From Rubrolithibacter sp043763625 (lineage in GTDB: Bacteria; Bacteroidota; Bacteroidia; Sphingobacteriales; Sphingobacteriaceae), in contig JAYULL010000117.1 in assembly GCA_043763625.1 (NCBI GenBank), positions 1 through 9,823 of the forward strand: a stretch of 9,823 nucleotides of DNA, read 5' to 3'. A program made the position numbers and the translations under genes. Shown here one piece after another: positions 1-6,552 of this stretch; positions within the stretch are counted from its first letter, which is position 1, and the number at the start of each line of letters is the position of its first letter. The notes under the pieces are model-generated. The model did not search any database and was not told the DNA's origin. It saw nothing but the letters and a program-made list of their open reading frames with translations.

Positions 1-242
1 GCAATCCACTCTTCCCGTTTGTTGCCTTGGCATTTTGGGCAGTGGCGGTTACGGCAGGAGTTATAGCTGATGCGGGTAACTCCGCAGGATGTGCAGGCAT
101 CGATATGCCCGCCCAGGTCTGCTGTGCGGCATTTTTTTATAGCCGATAAGGTGCGCAGTTGCCAAGAGTTGATACCGGGATGTTTCTCCACCTCCTTCCA
201 CTGCGCTTTAAGCACATGGGCTACTTGGTAAGCAGGCTGCAT
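1..242 (-). CDS. IS91-family transposase, N-terminal part (runs off the window)
   Basis: Reading leftward from the ATG at 242 gives 80 codons without a stop before the window ends. The visible part is the zinc-binding N-terminal domain of IS91-type transposases. Cysteines lie at residues 38, 50, 53, 63, 68 and 71 with His67, and the signature SCRNRHCPKCQ spans residues 62-72. In this family the domain precedes the HUH/two-tyrosine catalytic domain, which nicks single-stranded DNA for rolling-circle transposition; that domain is not in view. The gene starts immediately after the recombinase stop codon. The family call is firm from the finger motif; whether the gene is intact cannot be judged. 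Confidence 0.88.
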   Translation of the reverse strand, partial: MQPAYQVAHVLKAQWKEVEKHPGINSWQLRTLSAIKKCRTADLGGHIDACTSCGVTRISYNSCRNRHCPKCQGNKREEWI

Positions 243-1085
243 TTACAGTTTGCCGTACAAGGTATCCAGTGGACTGAAAGGCTTTCTTCTTCCGCTGGCA
301 GCCACATGGAGGTAGATCATGGTAGTTTCGATACATTCGTGTCCGAGCAGGTCTTTAATGGTCACGATATCCAGACCATCCTCCAGCAAATGGGTAGCAT
401 AGGTATGGCGCAGGGTATGTACACTTACCTCTTTAGTAATGCCGGCCGCTTTACAGGCTTGTTTTACCGCCCATTGTACGCCTCTCTGAGAATACCGGCC
501 ATCAAAGTCACCGCCGGCCCGTCCATCGGGCTTACCGTTAAACAGATATTCCTGCGGACACTCCGATTTAATATAGGCCACCAGTCCGCGAATCAGGATA
601 GGGCTCAGGGGCACATAGCGGTCTTTCTTGCCTTTCCCCTGGTATACGTGAAGCATCCGGCGGTCAAAATCCAGATGTGAAAGCCTAATGGCCCGAACTT
701 CAAAGCAGCGAAGGCCGCAGCCATAAAGCAGGCCCAAAAGGATACGGTGTTTAAGAAGTTTAGGTGCTTTCAGCAGTCGCCTGACTTCTTCCCGGGAGAG
801 CACTACGGGAAGCTTCTTATCCTGTTTAATTGATGGAAGTTCAATGCGCTTGTCATTTAAGCCGGCCATGCGGAAGGCAAACCTTAATCCGTATACGGTG
901 AACTTGAAATAAGAATCAGAAGGGGTGTTGTGCCGCTGCTGAATGAGAAACAGATAATCATTGATCTGATCCATATCCAGCTCGGTAGGTAACTGATTAA
1001 AGTGGAGAGCGATCTGGGCCAGGTGCCTGGTGTAATTATCTAATGTGCTTCTACTTTTTCCGGAAATGGAAACTCGTTGCTGCAT
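243..1085 (-). CDS. Tyrosine recombinase/integrase of the IS91-like element
   Basis: A 280-residue phage-integrase-type recombinase from the ATG at 1085. The open frame extends four codons further to a TTG at 1097, but the ATG is the more likely start. The N-terminal third is a SAM-like core-binding domain (STLDNYTRHLAQIALHF). The catalytic domain has the full set of residues, counted from the ATG: Arg126 in YGCGLR, a Lys near 151 in GKGKKDR, His223 and Arg226 in HTLRHTYATHLL, His249 in LLGH and the nucleophile Tyr258 in MIYLHVA. It should cut and rejoin DNA at specific sites, perhaps resolving or integrating the element. It lies directly upstream of the IS91 transposase gene. No truncation or frameshift is seen. 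Confidence 0.9.
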   Translation of the reverse strand: MQQRVSISGKSRSTLDNYTRHLAQIALHFNQLPTELDMDQINDYLFLIQQRHNTPSDSYFKFTVYGLRFAFRMAGLNDKRIELPSIKQDKKLPVVLSREEVRRLLKAPKLLKHRILLGLLYGCGLRCFEVRAIRLSHLDFDRRMLHVYQGKGKKDRYVPLSPILIRGLVAYIKSECPQEYLFNGKPDGRAGGDFDGRYSQRGVQWAVKQACKAAGITKEVSVHTLRHTYATHLLEDGLDIVTIKDLLGHECIETTMIYLHVAASGRRKPFSPLDTLYGKL

Positions 1086-1125
1086 CAGGGCATACAAGTC
1101 AGTAAAACCGGCTACTTTAGCACAT

Positions 1126-1187
1126 GCAGAACTGATTAGGTTTGGAGTGTCTTTTTTTTCATAACAATAAACTTAATCTAGTTCTGC
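1126..1187. repeat. Imperfect inverted repeat upstream of the recombinase gene
   Basis: Bases 1126-1141 start GCAGAACTGATTAGGT, and the reverse complement of 1171-1187 reads GCAGAACTAGATTAAGT. The arms share an exact 8-bp outer block and an exact GATTA block offset by one inserted base, separated by about 29 bp containing a T8 tract. The repeat sits about 40 bp upstream of the recombinase start. It could be a terminus of the IS91-like element, a recombination site for its tyrosine recombinase, or an operator. The sequence alone does not decide. Confidence 0.55.
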
Positions 1188-1252
1188 TATTTACAGGATA
1201 GGCGCTTTGAAAAACTACCGAAGGTTTAGTGCAACACAGGCTATTGCAAAAA

Positions 1253-1291
1253 TTGCGGGTGACCCCTTAATTGTTGTAAGCTCCCCCGCAA
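1253..1291. repeat. Hairpin (7-bp perfect stem) in the gap before bshA
   Basis: TTGCGGG at 1253-1259 pairs perfectly with CCCGCAA at 1285-1291 around a 25-base loop. There is no T-tract behind it, so it is not a convincing terminator. It lies on the side of the gap away from the recombinase and is a candidate for the IS91-like element boundary. IS91-family ends are known to carry small hairpins; the assignment here is inference. Confidence 0.35.
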
Positions 1292-1428
1292 GACCGTGTT
1301 TTCTCAAAAGGACTCTTGGAAGAGCTAACTCAGTTTGAGCTAATAGAGCTAAATAAAAAATGTCAAAATACTATTTCAGTTAAATTAGAAGAAGTACAAG
1401 TTCTAACAATACAAATACAATCGGGCAT

Positions 1429-2571
1429 CTACAGCTCCTTCACCAACATCTTTTCCATAACCTCCTTATAATAATTCTCATACACCGGCAATATCAAACT
1501 AAGCTCAAATTTTTTGGCATGAGCTAAAGCATTTTCTTTAAATTGGGTTAAACGACTCGGATCACTAAGAATATAGATTGCATTTTTAGCCATCTCATCT
1601 ACATTACCTACCTCGCTTAAAAAACCGGTAACGCCATGCACATTTAATTCCGGCAAGCCCCCGGTATTGGATGAAATAACGGGAACTTTACAAGCCATCG
1701 CCTCCAACGCTGCCAAGCCGAAACTTTCTGATTCGGAAGGCATTATAAACAGATCGGCAACAGATAGAATTTCTTCGACAGCGTCTTGCTTTCCTAAAAA
1801 TCGAACGCTGTCGCAGATCCCTAAATCCCGGCAAAGATGTTCGCAATTCACACGGTCAGGTCCGTCGCCTACCATTAATAGTTTAGATGGAATTTGTTCG
1901 CAAATTTTCTTAAACACTTGAATTACGTCTTGCGCTCTTTTTACCTTGCGGAAGTTGGAGGTATGAACAATAATACATTCGTTTTGCGGAGCGATAGCTT
2001 TTTTGAAATGATCTTTCGGTTTCAGATTAAAGCGCTCCATATCAATAAAATTATGAATCACGCGTATTTCGTTGGTGATATCAAAATGCTCGAACGTAGC
2101 TCGTTTTAAATCGTGAGAAACAGCGGTAACACCGTCTGACTGATTGATTGAAAAAGTAACAACCGGTTTATAAGTAACATCTTTGCCTACAAGAGTAATG
2201 TCGGTACCGTGAAGTGTGGTTACTACCGGGATATTAATGCCGTAAGTTGCCAAAATTTGTTTGGCCATAAAAGCTGCGGATGCATGCGGAATTGCATAAT
2301 GAACATGCAATAAGTCTAACTTTTCGAAGCGGACTACATCTACAAGTTTGCTTGCTAAAGCAAGTTCATACGGCGGAAAATCAAACAAGGGGTATTTAGA
2401 AACCGATACTTCGTGATAAAAAAGATTTTCGGAGAAAAAGTCTAAACGTGCCGGTTGGCTGTAGGTTATAAAATGAACCTGATGGCCGTTTGCTGCAAGC
2501 GCTTTACCGAGTTCGGTTGCTACAACACCGCTACCGCCGAAAGTGGGGTAGCATACAATTCCTATTTTCAT
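1429..2571 (-). CDS. bshA: N-acetyl-alpha-D-glucosaminyl L-malate synthase BshA
   Basis: A GT4-family (GT-B fold) glycosyltransferase of 380 residues, the usual length for BshA. It joins GlcNAc from UDP-GlcNAc to L-malate, the first step of bacillithiol synthesis in the cytoplasm. The N-terminus MKIGIVCYPTFGGSGVVATE (1-20) is typical of BshA, as are HVHYAIPHASAA (89-100) and TTLHGTDITLVG (118-129). The C-terminal domain has the retaining-GT4 motif ESFGLAALE (Glu282 and Glu290). An open frame runs 21 codons further upstream to 2634, but MKIGIV is the conserved beginning, and the extra codons fall in a repeat array. It lies downstream of the histidine kinase gene on the same strand, with a 246-base gap that includes a REP-like hairpin, so it probably has its own promoter. 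Confidence 0.93.
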   Translation of the reverse strand: MKIGIVCYPTFGGSGVVATELGKALAANGHQVHFITYSQPARLDFFSENLFYHEVSVSKYPLFDFPPYELALASKLVDVVRFEKLDLLHVHYAIPHASAAFMAKQILATYGINIPVVTTLHGTDITLVGKDVTYKPVVTFSINQSDGVTAVSHDLKRATFEHFDITNEIRVIHNFIDMERFNLKPKDHFKKAIAPQNECIIVHTSNFRKVKRAQDVIQVFKKICEQIPSKLLMVGDGPDRVNCEHLCRDLGICDSVRFLGKQDAVEEILSVADLFIMPSESESFGLAALEAMACKVPVISSNTGGLPELNVHGVTGFLSEVGNVDEMAKNAIYILSDPSRLTQFKENALAHAKKFELSLILPVYENYYKEVMEKMLVKEL

Positions 2572-2577
2572 TTTTAG

Positions 2578-2623
2578 AGATATGAGACGGAGTACAGATT
2601 TGAGATTTGAGACGTGAGAACCG
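2578..2623 (+). repeat. Short array of a degenerate 7-bp repeat (AGANNTG type)
   Basis: Units of seven bases follow one another: AGATATG at 2578, AGATTTG at 2596 and 2603, AGACGTG at 2610, then AGAACCG. One irregular stretch (2585-2595) interrupts the period. The array begins six bases upstream of the bshA start codon, so it would lie in the bshA leader. The same consensus appears inverted at 7789-7837. Confidence 0.6.
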
Positions 2624-2735
2624 CAAAACGTCAAATTCAGAAATCGAAATCTCCTCGATGCAAAATAAAATTAAAAATATTAATTGTATGTTTTCTATTC
2701 GTCACAATAGTTCACAATTATAAGTAACTTCTTTT

Positions 2736-2813
2736 TGTCATCCTGAGGAACGAAGGATCTTAATAAAATTGCCGTTATAATACTTTCGATTCTTCACTTC
2801 GTTCAGAATGACA
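2736..2813. repeat. REP-like imperfect inverted repeat between kinase and bshA
   Basis: The left arm begins TGTCATCCTGAGGAACGAAG (2736-2755). The right arm (2788-2813), read on the minus strand, begins TGTCATTCTGAACGAAGTGA. The two are variants of one motif facing each other across about 26 bases. I recognise GTCATYCTGA...CGAAG as a common intergenic palindromic repeat in Bacteroidota. It lies five bases beyond the kinase stop codon, where the transcript could fold and act as a terminator or mRNA-end stabiliser. Confidence 0.7.
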
Positions 2814-2817
2814 CGCT

Positions 2818-4155
2818 CTATATTTGAATAACAAAAACACTCCCCTCATTTAACCGCGATTGCGCCTGTAAAGTTCCGTGATGCAATAAAACTATTTGTT
2901 TGCAAAGCGTAAGCCCTATACCGCTGCCGGTTTTTTTGGTGCTGAAAAAAGGGATGAATATTTTTTCGAGTACTTCTTCAGACATTCCGCTGCCATTATC
3001 GGCCACTTTAATATTTGTTCTGCCGTTGTTTAAAGAAGCTGCCGAAAGCACAATTCTCGGTTCTTCACGGTCCTTTACCGCATCTGCAGCATTAAGCACC
3101 AGGTTAATTAAAACTTGTTCTATCAGAGCCGGATCTACATGAACAGTTAAATTGGGGTCTTTTAATATAATGTCGAGTTCAATGTTTTTCTTTTTAAAGG
3201 TAGGCTCCATCAGTTGATGCAGGGTTTCAAAAAGGTCGCGAACAAAAATACGCTGTAGCGCGGGCTCAGTTATTTTATTTAGGTTGCGGTAAGTTTGGGC
3301 AAACTTGAGCAAGCCTTCGCTTCGGCGTTGAATGGTTTCAATTCCCAGCTCTAAATCTTCTAACGAGTTGTTCTTTAAATCGTTTTTTAACGAGTTTATC
3401 CGACCGCGTAAAGTTTCGGCTAATGAGGAAATTGGCGCAATGGAATTCATAATCTCATGCGTTAAAACACCCAGAAGTTGTTGCCAAGCTTTTGATTCGG
3501 TTTCGTCTAATACTTCGTTTACGTTTTGGAATGCAATTAATTTGTATTTCTTCCCTTCGGTTTGAAAGTTTGATGCCGAAAGCAAAACTTTATAATTAGT
3601 TTGCTCTGCCCTTAAAGTGGTTATTACAGCTTGTCCCGGTTTCAAATGCGCTATTTCTTCGTGCAGAGAATCGTTGCGATTTTTAATTGAAGTAATGGAT
3701 TTGAGATAAGGAATTTGGAGCATCTTTTTAAGCGACTCGTTCATCCATAAAACCTCGCCGTTTTCTTCTCGATAAAACAAGATGCCGGTCTCAACCAACT
3801 CCAAAATCTTCTGTAAATATTGATATTGAGTTTCCTTTTCTCTGGATATCAACCGTAAAATTGAATTGATCTCATTAAATCCTTTTCGCAGCGACTGTAA
3901 TTCTATTGGAGCATTTTTAATGTTAAAGTTGCCGGAGAAATCACGATAATGAATAGCTTCAATAAAATGATTTAGCTCAGTATAAACTCGAAGTTGGAAG
4001 TTGCACAAATTAACAACCTGATAAATAATTACCGGCACAGAAAGAGCAAACAGCGAAAAAAGTTGCTTATCGATTAAATATGCTCCTATGCTGAGCGTGA
4101 CGAATAACAGCAGCACCCGAAGTATAATCCACCACTTTATTTCTTTAAATATCAT
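2818..4155 (-). CDS. NtrY-like membrane sensor histidine kinase
   Basis: A 445-residue histidine kinase. Two hydrophobic segments (about 9-27 and 32-50) form a membrane hairpin with almost no periplasmic loop, so the signal is probably sensed in or near the membrane or in the cytoplasm. A linker and a PAS-like region (about 110-215, including GILFYREENGEVLWMNESL) follow. The H-box LTHEIMNSIAPI carries the phospho-acceptor His233. The ATPase domain has the N-box QVLINLVLNAADAV (348-360), G1 DNGSGM (386-391), F-box PFFSTK (402-407) and G2 GSGIGL (410-415). Its ATG lies inside the last codons of the upstream activator gene (11-base overlap), so the two are translationally coupled cognate partners. 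It should phosphorylate that activator. The stimulus cannot be deduced. Confidence 0.92.
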   Translation of the reverse strand: MIFKEIKWWIILRVLLLFVTLSIGAYLIDKQLFSLFALSVPVIIYQVVNLCNFQLRVYTELNHFIEAIHYRDFSGNFNIKNAPIELQSLRKGFNEINSILRLISREKETQYQYLQKILELVETGILFYREENGEVLWMNESLKKMLQIPYLKSITSIKNRNDSLHEEIAHLKPGQAVITTLRAEQTNYKVLLSASNFQTEGKKYKLIAFQNVNEVLDETESKAWQQLLGVLTHEIMNSIAPISSLAETLRGRINSLKNDLKNNSLEDLELGIETIQRRSEGLLKFAQTYRNLNKITEPALQRIFVRDLFETLHQLMEPTFKKKNIELDIILKDPNLTVHVDPALIEQVLINLVLNAADAVKDREEPRIVLSAASLNNGRTNIKVADNGSGMSEEVLEKIFIPFFSTKKTGSGIGLTLCKQIVLLHHGTLQAQSRLNEGSVFVIQI

Positions 4156-5497
4156 ATTTGCTTAGCCGGCGGTATAAAGCGGTACGGGTAATACCAAGTT
4201 CTTTGGCTGCTTTGGTAATGTTCCCTTGATGTTTTTCTATCACTTTTAAAATTGTATTTTTTTCGAGCGATCCTAAATTGGAGTTGTCGTTGTATTCCGA
4301 TACTTGAACCGGATTCTCTAATGCTGAAAATACCAAGTCTGCGGCATCAATTTCCGCATCTTCAGCCATAATAATTGCCCGTTCTATCGTGTATTGAAGC
4401 TCTCTAACGTTGCCGGGATATGAGTAGTTCTGGAGCTTGTCCAGGGCTCGTTTATTTAGTTGGAGCGTGGATTTCAGGTATTTATCGGCATATTTTTGCA
4501 AGAAGTGGTTGGCCAGTAAAATAATATCGCTTCCACGTTTTCTAAGCGGAGGAACAATTATTTCTACAGTATTTATGCGATAGATTAAATCTTTTCGAAA
4601 CCGGTTTTCGTTTGCCAGTTCTTGAATGGGAAGATTGGTAGCACAAATTAAACGGATATCAATAGGTATAGGTGTGTTGCTTCCCAAACGTATTACTTGC
4701 CTGTTTTGTAAAACGCTCAATAGTTTGGCCTGTTGCTGTAAGCTGATATTGCCGATCTCATCTAAAAATACGGTACCTTCTTGTGCAGCTTCAAATCTTC
4801 CTTCGCGGTCTTCGCGGGCATCGGTAAAAGCGCCTTTTTTATGTCCGAAGAGTTCGCTTTCAAAAAGGTTATCCGTTAAAGCACCAACATCTACCTTTAC
4901 AAAAGATTTTTTAGCTCTTAAGGAACTTTCATGTAGGGCTTTGGCGATAAGGTCCTTCCCGGTGCCGTTCTCGCCTAGTATTAAAATATTGGCGTCTGTT
5001 GGTGCAACTTTCTTTATCTTATAAAAAACATCCTGCATGGCTTCAGATTCGCCTATCAGGTTTGAGCTGATGCCGGATTCTTTTGCTGAAGGCCCTTTCG
5101 CTGTCTTTTCTTTTTTGTCCAGCGTTTCTTTTATTGCCTCGATTAACTTTTCGTTATGCCAAGGCTTTATAACGAAATCGGCTGCGCCTTCTTTAAGCGC
5201 TCGTACCGCCAAGTCGATGTGCCCATATGCTGTGATCATAATGACGCATGCATCTTTGCGAAAACTTTTTATCTTGTTTAGCCAAAAAAAACCTTCGTTG
5301 CCCGTGTTAACTGCGCTCTTAAAATTCATGTCGAGCAGAATGACGTCGCAAATACAGCTTTTTAACAGGGAGGGAATGTTTTCGGGATTCTTTTCAGTGA
5401 TAACTTCCTTAGCTTCGGTTTTTAATAACAATCTAACGGCGGTTAAAACATCAGGATCATCATCAATAATCAAAATAGAAGCATTTTTTAGCAGCAT
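4145..5497 (-). CDS. Sigma-54-dependent response regulator, NtrC family
   Basis: A 450-residue regulator with three domains. The receiver (about 5-125) has the acidic pair Asp12/Asp13, phosphorylation site Asp56 in DVILLDMNF, Thr89 and Lys111. The AAA+ sigma-54 interaction domain (about 147-385) has Walker A GENGTGKD (175-182), the L1 loop GAFTDA (222-227) and Walker B TVFLDE (242-247). The Fis-type helix-turn-helix (about 410-448) includes GNITKAAKELGITRTALYRR. L1 has Asp where the textbook motif GAFTGA has Gly. It activates sigma-54 RNA polymerase at -24/-12 promoters when phosphorylated by the overlapping kinase. Candidate binding palindromes lie just upstream of its own start and upstream of the adaptor gene, suggesting autoregulation and control of the export genes. 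Confidence 0.94.
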   Translation of the reverse strand: MLLKNASILIIDDDPDVLTAVRLLLKTEAKEVITEKNPENIPSLLKSCICDVILLDMNFKSAVNTGNEGFFWLNKIKSFRKDACVIMITAYGHIDLAVRALKEGAADFVIKPWHNEKLIEAIKETLDKKEKTAKGPSAKESGISSNLIGESEAMQDVFYKIKKVAPTDANILILGENGTGKDLIAKALHESSLRAKKSFVKVDVGALTDNLFESELFGHKKGAFTDAREDREGRFEAAQEGTVFLDEIGNISLQQQAKLLSVLQNRQVIRLGSNTPIPIDIRLICATNLPIQELANENRFRKDLIYRINTVEIIVPPLRKRGSDIILLANHFLQKYADKYLKSTLQLNKRALDKLQNYSYPGNVRELQYTIERAIIMAEDAEIDAADLVFSALENPVQVSEYNDNSNLGSLEKNTILKVIEKHQGNITKAAKELGITRTALYRRLSKYDI

Positions 5498-5590
5498 AGA
5501 AATTTGATTGTAATAAACAGGTACTACAATTATACCTAAAAATATAAATGCTTGTTGTTAAGGTGGAAAGTTGCTTGCTTACGTTTTAGT

Positions 5591-5628
5591 TGTACGCAGC
5601 CGCACACATGCCGTTCGCTTTCGTACAG
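5591..5628. promoter_or_regulatory. Tandem palindromes, likely activator-binding sites (UAS)
   Basis: Two sites of the form TGTNCG-N4-CGNACA lie in the divergent region between the activator gene and the EcsC gene. Site 1 is TGTACG-CAGC-CGCACA at 5591-5606. Site 2 is CGTTCG-CTTT-CGTACA at 5612-5627, with one mismatch. Their starts are 21 bp apart, two helical turns, a spacing that suits cooperative binding by NtrC-type dimers. The stretch 5601-5629 matches 7846-7874 at 22 of 29 positions, with the four central spacer bases the main difference. The regulator is inferred from proximity. A clear -24/-12 promoter is not seen here; the only candidate toward the activator gene (complement of 5523-5536, GG-N10-GT) is weak. 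Confidence 0.55.
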
Positions 5629-5692
5629 TTTATTCGATTGTAACCGATTGTGCAAGTTCGTTGTCTAAGAATTGTTAAAACAAGAATCCCAA

Positions 5693-6415
5693 ATGGAAGA
5701 ATATCTGAAAAAAGCCCGGCACGAGATGGAGTTTTGGCAACATAAGATGCTTGAGGAGCCTTCGTTTTTTGATAGGGCAGCCAAGAGAGTTCAGGATAAA
5801 ATAAATAAGGTAATTCCGGAAAAAGTACATCAAGGGATTACGGCAGCTATCCGGGAAATGGTCAGGCTTGTTCTATTCGGATCCGAATTAACCACTGCCG
5901 AACCCAAGAAAGATGCGTCGCTGTTTTTGCGAGAGGCATTCGTAAAACAACGAATAGAGTTTTATAAAAAGACCGCTGCCACCGAAGGGGCCATTATCGG
6001 ATCGGGAGGAATTTTAGCCGGGTTAGCTGAGTTTCCGATACTTTTAGCAATAAAAATTAAATTTTTGTATGAGGTTGCCGCCCTTTACGGCCACGACTTA
6101 AAAGATTATAAGGAGCGAGTCTACGTGCTTTATATTTTTCAGCTAACTTTTTCAAGTCAGCAAGAGCGAAAAAAAATAGCACAAAAAGTTTTTGATTGGG
6201 AAAATGTTTCGGCCGGTTTGCCGGATGATATAAAGGAATTTGATTGGCGAATTTTTCAGCAGCAGTATCGCGATTATATGGACTTAGCTAAGATGGCTCA
6301 ACTGATTCCGGTGATCGGAGCGGCAGTTGGTGCGGTAGTGAATTATAGATTATTGACCGGCTTGGGCGAAACCGCGATGAATGCTTATCGATTCCGGCAT
6401 TTTTCTTCCCCGTAA
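5693..6415 (+). CDS. EcsC-family protein
   Basis: A 240-residue protein resembling the EcsC family. The frame is open from a TTG at 5672, but the ATG at 5693 is the more likely start. The N-terminal part is charged and helical (EEYLKKARHEMEFWQHKM). Two hydrophobic stretches follow, at about 99-122 (AIIGSGGILAGLAEFPILLA) and 203-218 (LIPVIGAAVGAVVNY). The first, with its EGA...GxGGxLAGLAEFP core, is the hallmark I used for the family. EcsC is named after a gene next to the Bacillus EcsAB ABC transporter; its biochemical role is unknown. It may be membrane-associated. It is divergent from the regulator gene, with the presumed activator sites in between, so it could belong to the same regulon. 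Confidence 0.75.
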   Translation: MEEYLKKARHEMEFWQHKMLEEPSFFDRAAKRVQDKINKVIPEKVHQGITAAIREMVRLVLFGSELTTAEPKKDASLFLREAFVKQRIEFYKKTAATEGAIIGSGGILAGLAEFPILLAIKIKFLYEVAALYGHDLKDYKERVYVLYIFQLTFSSQQERKKIAQKVFDWENVSAGLPDDIKEFDWRIFQQQYRDYMDLAKMAQLIPVIGAAVGAVVNYRLLTGLGETAMNAYRFRHFSSP

Positions 6416-6443
6416 GGGTAATTCGGCATTTTTTAGAACCGGT

Positions 6444-6460
6444 CCGGCACGTATTTTCCT
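6444..6460 (+). promoter_or_regulatory. Candidate sigma-54 promoter (-24/-12) before the DUF4097-like gene
   Basis: CCGGCACGTATTTTCCT has the GGCACG core of the -24 element (GG at 6446-6447) and, after exactly ten bases, TTCC against the ideal TTGC, so one key base is off. A start near 6470 would leave a leader of about 80 bases before the ATG at 6553. No copy of the palindromic activator motif is visible close by, which weakens the call. Confidence 0.35.
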
Positions 6461-6552
6461 TTCTATTAATAAGTGAGATCGGGTGCAACCTTGCCGGTAG
6501 TCTTTTCGTCTCATAACCGGAATCATCATTAATCACTATAAAACTTAATATT

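Larger units (their letters stand above)
1..1290 (-). mobile_element. Partial IS91-like element with accessory tyrosine recombinase
   Basis: A tyrosine recombinase gene and the beginning of an IS91-type transposase gene sit back to back on the minus strand. The recombinase stop codon directly abuts the transposase ATG, so the two are probably co-transcribed and translationally coupled. Pairing of a lambda-integrase-like protein with a rolling-circle (HUH, Y2) IS91 transposase is a known layout for IS91 relatives. The base composition is clearly more GC-rich than the AT-rich genes to the right, which fits recent acquisition. The transposase end lies beyond base 1. The inner boundary is not certain: inverted repeats at 1126-1187 and 1253-1291 are candidates, and the end coordinate given here is a guess based on them. 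Confidence 0.7.
1086..1428. other. Gene-free stretch between the mobile element and bshA
   Basis: No complete gene is seen. Besides the two inverted repeats, the plus strand is open from about 1280 to a TAA at 1489-1491, overlapping the end of bshA, and reads as plausible protein (for example GLLEELTQFELIELNKK) without a start codon. This may be a remnant of a gene cut by the insertion, or chance. The motif GAGCTA occurs three times at 1322-1351. No terminator for bshA is evident. Confidence 0.5.

Noticed and set aside
159..680. 173-codon plus-strand open frame
   Set aside because: It is antisense to the recombinase and transposase genes, whose conserved motifs account for the sequence.
2572..2634. 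21-codon N-terminal extension of bshA
   Set aside because: The family begins at MKIGIV, and the extension is a translation of the 7-bp repeat array.
5498..5692. Sigma-54 promoter for the EcsC gene
   Set aside because: No GG dinucleotide occurs on the plus strand between the palindromes and the ATG except at the start codon itself, so no -24 element can be placed.
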